From Paracoccaceae bacterium (lineage in GTDB: Bacteria; Pseudomonadota; Alphaproteobacteria; Rhodobacterales; Rhodobacteraceae), in contig SKMI01000109.1 in NCBI GenBank assembly GCA_007121115.1, forward strand, positions 1 through 6,790: DNA of 6,790 bases. The letters run 5' to 3'. Below the pieces are notes generated by a model. It was not told the DNA's origin, did no database searches, and worked only from the letters and a program-made list of their open reading frames with translations. Position 1 is the first letter of the stretch. Each line of letters begins with the position of its first letter. Position numbers and translations under genes: made by a program. Positions 1 to 6,530 of this stretch are shown in pieces.

Positions 1-1070
1 ACGCCCAAGAACACCCGGAACAGGCTCGATTCCACCCCGGCAAAGAACAGCCCCTGCTGCACCACGCCGAAGATGATCGCCCCCAGCGCCGCGCCGATGA
101 CCGAGCCGAAGCCACCTGTCAGCAGCGCGCCGCCGATGACCACGGCGATGATCGCCTCGAACTCCTTCAACAGCCCCCGGTCCGCCCCGGCCGAGCCGAA
201 CTCCATCACCTGACAGGTGGCGAACAGCGTGGCGCAGAAGGCAGTGAGCATGAACATCTGGATCTTCACGCGGTTGACCGGCACGCCGACATAGCGCGCC
301 GCCTGCGCATCGCCGCCCGAGGCGAAGACCCAGTTGCCGAACTTCGTGCGCGTCAGCACGATATGGGCGACAATCACCAGAACCAGCGCCCAGACGATCA
401 GCATGGGAATGCCTTCGACCACCGGCTGCCCGGCGCGGGTGCCGCGCCCGAATGTGTCGATCAACCCCATATCGGCGAGCCACACGAAGACCGGCTGCCC
501 GATCTTGCCGCCGAAGAGGGGCGCCAGCCAGTCGCCCTCGGCCCGGTCCGAAATACCGCCGATGATGGTGCGCCGTTCGATCACCTGCGGCAGGAAGATG
601 GTGAAGCCGCGCAGGATGAACAGGAACGCCAGCGAGACGATGAAACTCGGCAGCCCGGTGCGCACGACGATGGTGCCGGTCAGCGCGCCGATAGTCATGC
701 ACAGCGCGAAAGTCAGCAGGATCGCCAGCCAGACCGGCCAGCCCAGCGTGACCGACATGATGGCGATGGACATGCCCGAGAACCCGATCATCGAGCCGAC
801 CGAGAGATCGAATTCACCCGCGATCATCAGCATGCAGGCGCCAACCGCGATGATGACGAACTGCGCCGAAACGGTGGACCAGTTCAGCACGCCCTGCGGG
901 TTGAACATGCCGCTGTCACCGGCAAAGACGATGAAGAACAGGAATACGGCGATCACGCCGACAATGGCGCCAAGCTCGGGCCGGATGAAAGCCTCGCGCA
1001 GTTTCGAGGTCTTCTTGATGCGCTCGTCCACATCGGCGCCCGTGTCCGTTCCAGTGCCCGTGCTGGACAT
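1..1070 (-). CDS. Sugar (probable inositol) ABC transporter permease, partial
   Basis: This is the inner-membrane subunit of a CUT2-type sugar importer (BPD_transp_2 family, like RbsC, FrcC and Caulobacter IatP). It forms the channel fed by the periplasmic binding protein encoded just upstream. The 356 visible residues start MSSTGTGTDT at 1070; the reading frame is open at the left edge, so the C-terminus is missing, probably by only a few tens of residues. Family hallmarks are a first membrane segment near residues 33-50, GEFDLSVGS at 85-93, a long hydrophilic loop at about 162-220 typical of FrcC-like permeases, the G-N-W-V-F-A-S-G-G-D-A-Q-A-A-R stretch at 245-259, and GGALLTGGFGSVIGA at 313-327. 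A strong purine-rich ribosome site (GGGGAGGGG, 1077-1085) sits 6 bases before the ATG and supports this start. The shared operator upstream of the binding-protein gene and the nearby iolD suggest that the substrate is an inositol; the sequence alone does not fix it. The ATPase gene is not visible. Confidence 0.93.
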   Translation of the reverse strand, partial: MSSTGTGTDTGADVDERIKKTSKLREAFIRPELGAIVGVIAVFLFFIVFAGDSGMFNPQGVLNWSTVSAQFVIIAVGACMLMIAGEFDLSVGSMIGFSGMSIAIMSVTLGWPVWLAILLTFALCMTIGALTGTIVVRTGLPSFIVSLAFLFILRGFTIFLPQVIERRTIIGGISDRAEGDWLAPLFGGKIGQPVFVWLADMGLIDTFGRGTRAGQPVVEGIPMLIVWALVLVIVAHIVLTRTKFGNWVFASGGDAQAARYVGVPVNRVKIQMFMLTAFCATLFATCQVMEFGSAGADRGLLKEFEAIIAVVIGGALLTGGFGSVIGAALGAIIFGVVQQGLFFAGVESSLFRVFLG

Positions 1071-1104
1071 GGTGAACCCCTCCCCAAGATCACGAAATGG
1101 AGCC

Positions 1105-1130
1105 AGAGGCGGGCCCGCAGGCCCGCCTTT
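1105..1130 (-). other. Intercistronic GC-rich stem-loop between binding-protein and permease genes
   Basis: A perfect 9-bp inverted repeat (arms 1107-1115 and 1120-1128, 4-base loop) can be extended by a G-U and an A-U pair to 1105-1130. It lies in the 74-bp gap after the binding-protein stop codon. In the minus-strand transcript it is not followed by a run of U, so it is a poor intrinsic terminator. In ABC operons such structures commonly stabilise the upstream binding-protein mRNA or cause partial read-through, so that binding protein is made in excess over permease. That role is inferred here. Confidence 0.6.
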
Positions 1131-1144
1131 CGTCGCTCAGAGGC

Positions 1145-2095
1145 TCAGCGCCATTCCCCGGCGAGTTCCTCCACCAGGTCCAGGTCATCCGCGGTCACGA
1201 AACCCGGCCCCGAATTGATGTTGTTGCCCGGCAGCACCCCGTAGCGGTGCAGGTTCGCCAGCACGATCACCGGCAGATAGGCCTGCAGGAAGGGCTGCTG
1301 GTCGATCCCCCACTGGATGATCCCGTCGCGGATCGCCGGAACGATGTCGCCGCCCAGATCGAAGGTGCCGAAATAGATGTCCCCGGCCAGCCCCATCTGG
1401 TCCAGCGCGCGGATGGTCGGGTCCGCCGAGGTCGGGCCGAGGGCGAGCACCGCCTCGGTTTCCGGGTTGGCGTTCAGATAGGCCATGACGCGGTTCTGCA
1501 CCTCGGACGGGTCGGTGCCGCTGTCGATCATCTGGTTGCCCAGTTCCACGCCCAGACCGTCGGCAAAGCCCTGGCAGCGCTCGCTGGATGCGGGTTGCGC
1601 GATGTAGTGGTTCACGCAGAGGAAGCTGGTGATGCCATCACCGGCGGCGCGCTGCCCGGCAGCGAAACCGGCGTCATACTCGGGCTGGCCGACATACATC
1701 AGCGCGCCCACTTCGCGCGCCTGTTCCGGCGTGCCCGAGTTGATGATGATCACGTCTATCCCTGAGTCCACCGCCGCCGAGATCGGCCCGGACAGCACGT
1801 CCGCGTCGGCCAGCGTGGTGATCAGCCCGTGCGGGGCGCTCGCGGTCACCTGCTCGATGATCCGCGCCATGTCGGCCAGGTCGCCCGTGGGCGGGTTGCG
1901 GTATTCCACCGATACGCCCATCTGCTCGCCGCCCAGAGCCAGACCGTTCTGGATGGTGTTCCACCAGGCATCGGCGTCGTCGGCATGGCTGACCAGCACA
2001 TAGCGCAGATCCTCGGCCGCCGCCGGGGCGCTGCCGCCGACCAGGGCCATGGCCGCGACGGCGCTGACCGCCATCGTCTTGAGTGGTGATTTCAT
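1145..2095 (-). CDS. Periplasmic sugar-binding protein of ABC importer (probable inositol)
   Basis: This solute-binding protein (Peripla_BP_4 / RbsB-like fold, 316 residues, normal length) captures the substrate in the periplasm and delivers it to the permease encoded 74 bp downstream. A signal peptide is clear: basic MKSPLK start, hydrophobic core at about 8-20, and an A-P-A-A-A cleavage site after residue 27. The mature protein opens with a beta strand and YVLVSHADDADAWW (32-45), where tandem tryptophans are placed as in other pentose/cyclitol binders for stacking on the sugar ring. Further family marks are the domain-crossing region around 118-140 (IIINSGTPEQ and VGQPEYDAG), TFDLGG at 244-249, and GIDQQPFLQAYLPV at 263-276, the usual C-lobe binding and hinge segment. 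The only two cysteines, C160 and C174, could form a disulfide. The start is supported by GGGAGGA at 2100-2106, four bases before the ATG. The gene is preceded by the LacI-type operator and a plausible promoter. It resembles IbpA- and FrcB-type binders; an inositol ligand is inferred from context. Confidence 0.92.
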   Translation of the reverse strand: MKSPLKTMAVSAVAAMALVGGSAPAAAEDLRYVLVSHADDADAWWNTIQNGLALGGEQMGVSVEYRNPPTGDLADMARIIEQVTASAPHGLITTLADADVLSGPISAAVDSGIDVIIINSGTPEQAREVGALMYVGQPEYDAGFAAGQRAAGDGITSFLCVNHYIAQPASSERCQGFADGLGVELGNQMIDSGTDPSEVQNRVMAYLNANPETEAVLALGPTSADPTIRALDQMGLAGDIYFGTFDLGGDIVPAIRDGIIQWGIDQQPFLQAYLPVIVLANLHRYGVLPGNNINSGPGFVTADDLDLVEELAGEWR

Positions 2096-2152
2096 GATGT
2101 CCTCCCAAACATATCCGGGCGACTCCGGACGTTTCCTCCTCGCCCTTGCGAC

Positions 2153-2181
2153 ACTCTAATCCCGAATCACCAATTTTGCAA
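2153..2181 (-). promoter_or_regulatory. Putative sigma70-type promoter for the transport operon
   Basis: On the minus strand, TTGCAA (2176-2181) is followed after 17 bases by TAGAGT (2153-2158). These match 4 of 6 bases each of the -35 (TTGACA) and -10 (TATAAT) consensus. The -35 hexamer is one half of the palindromic operator, so repressor binding would block the polymerase directly. The leader to the ATG would be roughly 50 bases. The assignment is from consensus matching by eye only. Confidence 0.4.
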
Positions 2182-2192
2182 CCGGTTGCAAA
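2175..2192. promoter_or_regulatory. LacI-family operator, perfect 18-bp palindrome
   Basis: TTTGCAACCGGTTGCAAA is a perfect inverted repeat centred on CpG, the usual design for LacI/PurR/GalR proteins, whose hinge helices insert a leucine at the central step. It lies between the divergent binding-protein and regulator genes. A 20-base segment including it (2172-2191) recurs exactly, in inverted orientation, at 6537-6556 before iolD. The first gene to the right encodes a LacI-family protein, so autoregulation and control of the transport operon are the natural reading. Confidence 0.8.
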
Positions 2193-2215
2193 CGGTCGGG
2201 CGTCAGTGCTATGTT
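2186..2215 (+). promoter_or_regulatory. Putative promoter for the LacI-family regulator gene
   Basis: The rightward half of the operator supplies TTGCAA (2186-2191), and after 18 bases comes TATGTT (2210-2215), each matching 4 of 6 consensus bases. Together with the leftward promoter this puts two divergent -35 elements inside one 18-bp operator, so a single bound repressor would silence both directions. The assignment is by eye and tentative. Confidence 0.35.
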
Positions 2216-2269
2216 CCTTCGGCGCAGGGGCTGTATTAGAACCGTGCCGGGCTGCGTGGATGACGGAAA

Positions 2270-3265
2270 ATGCCAGTAACGCTGAAAGAGGTGGCGGAAC
2301 GCGCGGGCGTGTCACGCTCGGCGGTGTCGCGCACCTTCACCGAAGGGGCGTCGGTCTCGGCCCGAACCCGCGCCAAGGTCGAAAAGGCCGCGCGCGAACT
2401 GGGCTACAGCCCGAATGCGCTGGCCTCGTCGCTGACAACGGGGCGGACCAAGCTGATCGGGCTGGTGTCCAACAACTTCCACAACCCGATTTTTCTGGAG
2501 GTCTTCGACCTGTTCACGCGCGGGCTGCAGGACCGCGGCCTGCGGCCGCTGCTGGTCAACCTCAGCGACGAGGTCGACCCCGCGAACTCCATCCGCATGT
2601 TGCGGCAGTATTCGGTTGATGGCGTGATTGTCGCGTCCTCGACCCTGCCGCCCAGCTTCGCCGAAGCGTTCCGCGATGCCGGGCTGCCGGTGGTGCATTC
2701 CTTCGGGCGCTACACCACCAGCCCATATGTGCATGTGGTGGGGATCGACAACATCGCCTGCGGGCGCATGGCGGCGCGGGCGCTGGTGGCGCGCGGGCAC
2801 AGGCGCGTGGCCTTCCTGGGCGGGCCGCCCGGCGCCACCTCGACCCAGGACCGCGAGCGCGGCTTTCTGGAGGAACTGGCCCGGCACCCGGAGATCACGG
2901 TGAGCGTGACCCATGCCAGCGCCTATTCCTTCGACGCCGGGCGCGCCGAGATGCAGCGCCTGTTGCAGACCACCCCCGCCGAGGCGTATTTCTGCGGTGA
3001 CGATGTGCTGTCCATCGGCGCGCTGTCGGCCATTCAGGACGCCGGGCTGTGCGTGCCGCAGGATATCGGAATCATCGGGCTGAACGACATGGCCATGGCG
3101 CGCTGGCAGAACATCGACCTGACCACCATCCGCCAACCGCTGGCCGAGATCATCGGCGCCTCCATCGATCTGGTGGTGGCCACCATCGAAGAACCAGGGC
3201 GGTACCCGGAAACGCGGCTCTTTCCCTGCCGGGTGGTGGAGCGCGGCACCCTGCGGCCCGTCTGA
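2270..3265 (+). CDS. LacI-family transcriptional regulator, probable inositol repressor
   Basis: This 331-residue LacI/GalR-family repressor has the family's normal length. An N-terminal helix-turn-helix at residues 4-23 (TLKEVAERAGVSRSAVSRTF) is followed by the hinge helix SPNALASSLTTGRT (47-60), where L55 matches the leucine that LacI and PurR insert into the centre of their operator. The rest is a periplasmic-binding-protein-like sensor domain: KLIGLVSNNFHNPIF (61-75), VDGVIVASS (116-124), GHRRVAFLGGP (176-186), the D-R-E-R-G-F repeat region (194-199) and GIIGLNDMAMA (267-277). The start is firm on the 5' side because an in-frame TGA lies at 2261-2263; the ribosome site before the ATG (ACGGA) is weak, which suits a low-level regulator. 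It is divergent from the transport operon and convergent with the dehydrogenase operon. It probably binds the two TTGCAACCGGTTGCAA sites in this window and is released by an inositol or inosose-type effector; the effector is inferred. Confidence 0.92.
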   Translation: MPVTLKEVAERAGVSRSAVSRTFTEGASVSARTRAKVEKAARELGYSPNALASSLTTGRTKLIGLVSNNFHNPIFLEVFDLFTRGLQDRGLRPLLVNLSDEVDPANSIRMLRQYSVDGVIVASSTLPPSFAEAFRDAGLPVVHSFGRYTTSPYVHVVGIDNIACGRMAARALVARGHRRVAFLGGPPGATSTQDRERGFLEELARHPEITVSVTHASAYSFDAGRAEMQRLLQTTPAEAYFCGDDVLSIGALSAIQDAGLCVPQDIGIIGLNDMAMARWQNIDLTTIRQPLAEIIGASIDLVVATIEEPGRYPETRLFPCRVVERGTLRPV

Positions 3266-3268
3266 CGC

Positions 3269-3333
3269 GGCCCGCAGGGCCAGCGCCCGCGAAGTGCCAT
3301 GGGAGGGTGGGCGGGGCGCTGAGCGGGCGCTTC
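3269..3333 (+). terminator. Possible weak terminator structures in convergent gap
   Basis: The 81 bp between the regulator stop and the convergent dehydrogenase stop contain a small hairpin (GGCCC, 3-base loop, GGGCC; 3269-3281). They also hold a 9-bp perfect inverted repeat with a 32-base loop (3282-3290 and 3323-3331). The second repeat ends in a short pyrimidine run (TTCTCTCC), not a true U tract. These could slow or end transcription from both sides, but neither is a textbook intrinsic terminator. Confidence 0.3.
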
Positions 3334-3346
3334 TCTCCGCGAGGGA

Positions 3347-4477
3347 TCAGCGCAGCATCGGCGGGCGGGCGTCCACCCAGGCCCCGCCTGCTTGCGCCGA
3401 TTCCACCGCCGCTGCGACCGCCGCCATGGAGCGCAGACCAGCCTCGGCCAGTGGCAGGCTGTCGCGTGCCTCCCCCCGGATCGCCGCGGCCAGATCGACA
3501 TAGATATTGCCCACGGCAAAGGCGAAGCCCTCGGGGTGCGCAATCGGCAGGCGGGTCAGGCGCGCGGCATCGATGCCCAGTCCCGGTTCGGCCTTCTCGA
3601 TGATCTGGGTGCGCCCGCCCAGGGGCGAATACCAGACCTGATCGGGGTGCTCCGAGGCCCAGCGCATCCCCCCTGTTTCGCCGAACACCTGGATGTCGAA
3701 CCCGTGCTGCCGCCCGATCGCCACCGCCGAGGTCCAGAGTCGCCCGACCGTGCCGCCGGACATGCGGAAACTCACCATCGCGTCATCCTCCAGCACGCGG
3801 CTGGGGATGGTCGAGGCGAAATCGGCCGAAAGCGTCTCGACCTCGTCGCCGGCGATGAAACTCGCCATGTGCAACGCGTGGATGCCGCAATCGGCGAACT
3901 GCCCGGACACACCGGCCTGTGCCGGATCATAGCGCCAGCGCACGCGCGGGTTGTCGGCGTTGGCGGCATCGGCATGGTGTCCGTGGCTGAAACTCGCCAC
4001 CACGACTCGGATTCGCCCCAGCGCGCCGGAACGCACCATTGCCCGCATTTCGCGCACCATCGGATAGGCGCTGTAGCAGTAGTTCACGGCGCAGATGCGG
4101 CCCGTGGCGCGGGCAACGCGCACGATCTCCTCGCCCTCCGCCACCGTCATGGTCATGGGCTTTTCGCAGAGCACGTGAAACCCAGCTTCCAGAAACGCCT
4201 TGGTGATCTCGAAATGCGTGGCGTTCGGCGTGGCCACGGTCACCAGTTCCACCCGGTCATCGCGCCCGCGCTCACCCTCCAGCATCTCGTGCCAGTCGCC
4301 ATAGGCACGATCCGGCGCCACGCCCAGGCGCTGCGCAAACTCTCGCCCCTTCGCAGCGTCCGCATCCAGCGCGCCCGCCGCCAGCGTGAACAGCCCGTCC
4401 GCCTGCGCGCCGATCCGGTGCGCGGGTCCGATCTGGCTGCCCTCGCCCCCGCCGATCATGCCCCAGTTCAGTTTCAT
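3347..4477 (-). CDS. Gfo/Idh/MocA-family NAD(P)-dependent oxidoreductase (third gene of operon)
   Basis: This is a cytosolic dehydrogenase of the glucose-fructose oxidoreductase / inositol dehydrogenase / MocA family (376 residues). The N-terminal Rossmann domain has a glycine-rich GMIGGGEGSQIG (6-17) and VATPNATH (81-88). The EKP motif at 105-107 carries the catalytic lysine K106, and the DCGIH motif (D196, H200) supplies the family's conserved histidine. The C-terminal alpha/beta domain contains LWTSAVAIGRQHG (247-259). The GGGxGSxIGxxHR subgroup differs from classical IolG proteins, so it may act on an inosose, a scyllo- or chiro-inositol, or an amino- or methyl-derivative; the exact substrate cannot be read. 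It is the last gene of a three-gene operon, 12 bp after the TIM-barrel gene, whose TGA runs into a GAGGGGG ribosome site for this ATG. It ends convergently with the regulator gene. Confidence 0.9.
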   Translation of the reverse strand: MKLNWGMIGGGEGSQIGPAHRIGAQADGLFTLAAGALDADAAKGREFAQRLGVAPDRAYGDWHEMLEGERGRDDRVELVTVATPNATHFEITKAFLEAGFHVLCEKPMTMTVAEGEEIVRVARATGRICAVNYCYSAYPMVREMRAMVRSGALGRIRVVVASFSHGHHADAANADNPRVRWRYDPAQAGVSGQFADCGIHALHMASFIAGDEVETLSADFASTIPSRVLEDDAMVSFRMSGGTVGRLWTSAVAIGRQHGFDIQVFGETGGMRWASEHPDQVWYSPLGGRTQIIEKAEPGLGIDAARLTRLPIAHPEGFAFAVGNIYVDLAAAIRGEARDSLPLAEAGLRSMAAVAAAVESAQAGGAWVDARPPMLR

Positions 4478-4489
4478 GGCCTGGCCCCC

Positions 4490-5380
4490 TCAGAACCCGA
4501 TGCTGCGCAGATAGGCGCGGTTCGCCCGCGCGTCGTCGATGGGCGAGACATCGAGCGTGGGATCGCAATCCTGCTCCACCGTGCACCAGCCCTGGAACCC
4601 GGCATCCAGCAGGATCTGCCGCACCGCCGGGAAATCCACATCCCCCTTGCCCAGGTTGCAGAATATCCCCTGCCCGCAGGCGTCATAGAACCCGGTGCCC
4701 TTTGCGATCACATCGGCCTTCACGCCTGGGTCGATATCCTTGAAATGCATGTAGGAAATGCGGCCCATGTGACGGCGCATGAAACCCAACGGGTCAAACC
4801 CCGCGTAGGAATGGTGCCCGGTGTCGAAGCAGATCTTCAGCACCTCCGCGGGCACCTCATCGAGCAGCCGCTCCAGCTCCGGCTCGAAATCCATGAACCC
4901 GGCGGCATGGGCATGGATGCCCACGGTCAGCCCATACTCCTCGGCCCCCATGCGCGCCACATGGGCGATCCGGTCGCGGAAGACCGTCCATTCCGCCGCG
5001 TCCATTTGCTCCGCCGCCTCGGCCCGCCCGGCGGTCGGCGCGCGGCGGGGCGAGATGGAATCGATCAGCACCAGATGCTGTGCGCCATGGGCCGCAAGCG
5101 CGCGGCAGGTGCGCACCGCGCCGTCCAGCACATCGTCCCATTGCGCCGGGTCATGAAAGGCGCGGAAGACCACGCCGCCGATCAGCGCCAGCCCATGTTC
5201 GTCCAGCGCCTCGGCCAGCACGCTCGGGTCCTCGGGCATGTAGCCCACGGGGCCAAGCTCGATCCCCTCATACCCGGCCGCGGCGCATTCGCGCAGCACA
5301 TCGCGCCACGGCGGGTTGCGCGGATCGTTGGCGAATTCGACGCCCCAGGAACAGGGGGCATTGCCGATGCGGATCGTCAT
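4490..5380 (-). CDS. IolE/MocC-like TIM-barrel sugar isomerase/dehydratase
   Basis: This 296-residue protein belongs to the xylose isomerase-like TIM-barrel (AP endonuclease 2) superfamily, which includes IolE (inosose dehydratase), IolI (inosose isomerase) and MocC of rhizopine catabolism. Candidate metal and substrate ligands lie on successive strands: E41 in GYEGIELGP (36-44), H156 and H158 in GIHAHAAGF, D186 and H189 in CFDTGHH, H212 and D215 in YMHFKD, and E269 in CTVEQD. The GKGDVDFP (245-251 region) and GFQGWCTVEQD (261-271) stretches are close to the IolE pattern. The N-terminus (GNAPCSWGVEF, 6-16) lacks the asparagine-aspartate-aspartate signature of classical IolE, so this is a related subclass. 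Its position between two dehydrogenase genes, with 12-bp gaps, fits an inosose isomerase or dehydratase step. A GAAAGG ribosome site overlapping the upstream stop supports the start. Fold assignment is firm; the choice between dehydratase and isomerase is open. Confidence 0.87.
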   Translation of the reverse strand: MTIRIGNAPCSWGVEFANDPRNPPWRDVLRECAAAGYEGIELGPVGYMPEDPSVLAEALDEHGLALIGGVVFRAFHDPAQWDDVLDGAVRTCRALAAHGAQHLVLIDSISPRRAPTAGRAEAAEQMDAAEWTVFRDRIAHVARMGAEEYGLTVGIHAHAAGFMDFEPELERLLDEVPAEVLKICFDTGHHSYAGFDPLGFMRRHMGRISYMHFKDIDPGVKADVIAKGTGFYDACGQGIFCNLGKGDVDFPAVRQILLDAGFQGWCTVEQDCDPTLDVSPIDDARANRAYLRSIGF

Positions 5381-5392
5381 GCGGTGTGCCTT

Positions 5393-6508
5393 TCAGTGCG
5401 TGGGAACAGTGTGCCAGCGGCCATCCGTGGCGGCGGCGAAAGCGGTGTCGATCACCTGCGCCACGGCAAGGCCATCGCGGAAGGTGGGCCAGACCGGCGC
5501 GCCGGACTCGATCGCGCGCAGGAAGTCGCGGGCCTCGATGATGATCTGATCCTGATAGCCGGTGCCGTGACCCGGCCCCTGACAGAAGGGCAGGTAATCC
5601 GGGTGTGCGGGGCCGGTGAGGATCTTCGTGAAGCCGCGCTGCGCCTCGGGGCCGTCCATGCGATACAGCCAGACCGCGTTCTGATCCTCCTGATCGAAGC
5701 GGATCGCGCCCCTGGTGCCATGGATTTCATAGGCATAGCCCATCTTGCGCCCCGTGGCGATGCGGCTGAAATACAGATGCCCCATGGCGCCGGAGGCGAA
5801 GCGGACCATCATCTGCCCGTGGTCGTCATTATCCACCTTTGCGGGGCCATCCGGGCCGGGGCGGGTGGCGTGCACGGTTTCCACCCGCGCCGACACCTCG
5901 GCCATCGGCCCCATCAGCGCCAGCGCACAGTTGATCATGTGCGGGGCGAGGTCCCCCATGCAGCCGTTGGCGCGGCCCTCGCAGCGCCAGGTGAAGGGGG
6001 CTGCGGGGTCGGCCAGAAAATCCTCGGTATGCTCGCCCCGGAACCAGGTCACCTCGCCAATCACCCCCTCGGCCAGCATCTGGCGGACATATTGCGCGGC
6101 GGGGGTGCGGACGTAGTTGAAGCCGACCATGTTGGGCAAGCCCGCCGCTTCCGCCGCCGCCACCATGGCCTGCGCGTCCGCCAGCGAAGCGCCCAGCGGT
6201 TTTTCGCAGAACACCGGCTTGCCGCGCGCAAACGCAGCCTCGGCAATCGCGCGGTGGGTGGTCTGCGGAGAGGCGATGACCACGGCCTCGACCTTCGGGT
6301 CCGCCACCAGCGCCTGCCAGTCGGGCGCGGCGCGGGCGAAGCCGAAGGCCGCGCGGTAGCGTTCGGACGAAGCGGGCGTGGACCCGGCGATCATTTCCAG
6401 CCGCGGGCGCAGGGCGGTGTCGAACACCGCGCCGACCGCCGACAGGGCCACGGCATGGGCCTTGCCCATGTAGCCGCCGCCGATCAGGCCGATGCCGATC
6501 TCGCCCAT
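5393..6508 (-). CDS. Gfo/Idh/MocA-family oxidoreductase, probable inositol dehydrogenase (first gene of operon)
   Basis: This is a 371-residue NAD(P)-dependent dehydrogenase of the Gfo/Idh/MocA family. The Rossmann fold begins at once with IGLIGGGYMGKAHA (6-19); VIASPQTTH (77-85) follows. CEKPLG (101-106) contains the catalytic K103, and the GDLAPH segment supplies D186 and H190. The C-terminal domain includes GHLYFSRIATGRK (243-255) and EIHGTRGAIRFD (261-272). I chose the ATG at 6506-6508, preceded by an AGGGGGAA ribosome site. A frame-compatible ATG 75 bases further upstream would add 25 unrelated residues encoded across the operator and has no family support. It leads the operon dehydrogenase, TIM barrel, dehydrogenase and is divergent from iolD across an 89-bp region with the LacI-type operator. 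The likely role is oxidation of myo- or another inositol to an inosose; the exact isomer is inferred from context only. It is distinct from the other dehydrogenase here, so the pair is not a recent duplication. Confidence 0.91.
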   Translation of the reverse strand: MGEIGIGLIGGGYMGKAHAVALSAVGAVFDTALRPRLEMIAGSTPASSERYRAAFGFARAAPDWQALVADPKVEAVVIASPQTTHRAIAEAAFARGKPVFCEKPLGASLADAQAMVAAAEAAGLPNMVGFNYVRTPAAQYVRQMLAEGVIGEVTWFRGEHTEDFLADPAAPFTWRCEGRANGCMGDLAPHMINCALALMGPMAEVSARVETVHATRPGPDGPAKVDNDDHGQMMVRFASGAMGHLYFSRIATGRKMGYAYEIHGTRGAIRFDQEDQNAVWLYRMDGPEAQRGFTKILTGPAHPDYLPFCQGPGHGTGYQDQIIIEARDFLRAIESGAPVWPTFRDGLAVAQVIDTAFAAATDGRWHTVPTH

Positions 6509-6530
6509 GATTCCCCCTGTTCCGGCACAA

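Noticed and set aside
334..1244. Two overlapping plus-strand open frames of about 294 codons
   Set aside because: They are antisense to the permease and the end of the binding-protein gene. The minus-strand product has clear CUT2 permease motifs, while these frames give low-complexity proline/arginine-rich or D/R/H-rich products.
1674..2315. Minus-strand open frame of 213 codons crossing the divergent promoter region
   Set aside because: It overlaps the binding-protein gene in another frame and passes through the operator. The product is arginine/glycine-rich and has no recognisable domain.
2312..3136. Minus-strand open frame of 274 codons
   Set aside because: It is the antisense shadow of the LacI-family gene, whose helix-turn-helix and sensor domain are unmistakable. 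It has no ribosome site or family signature.
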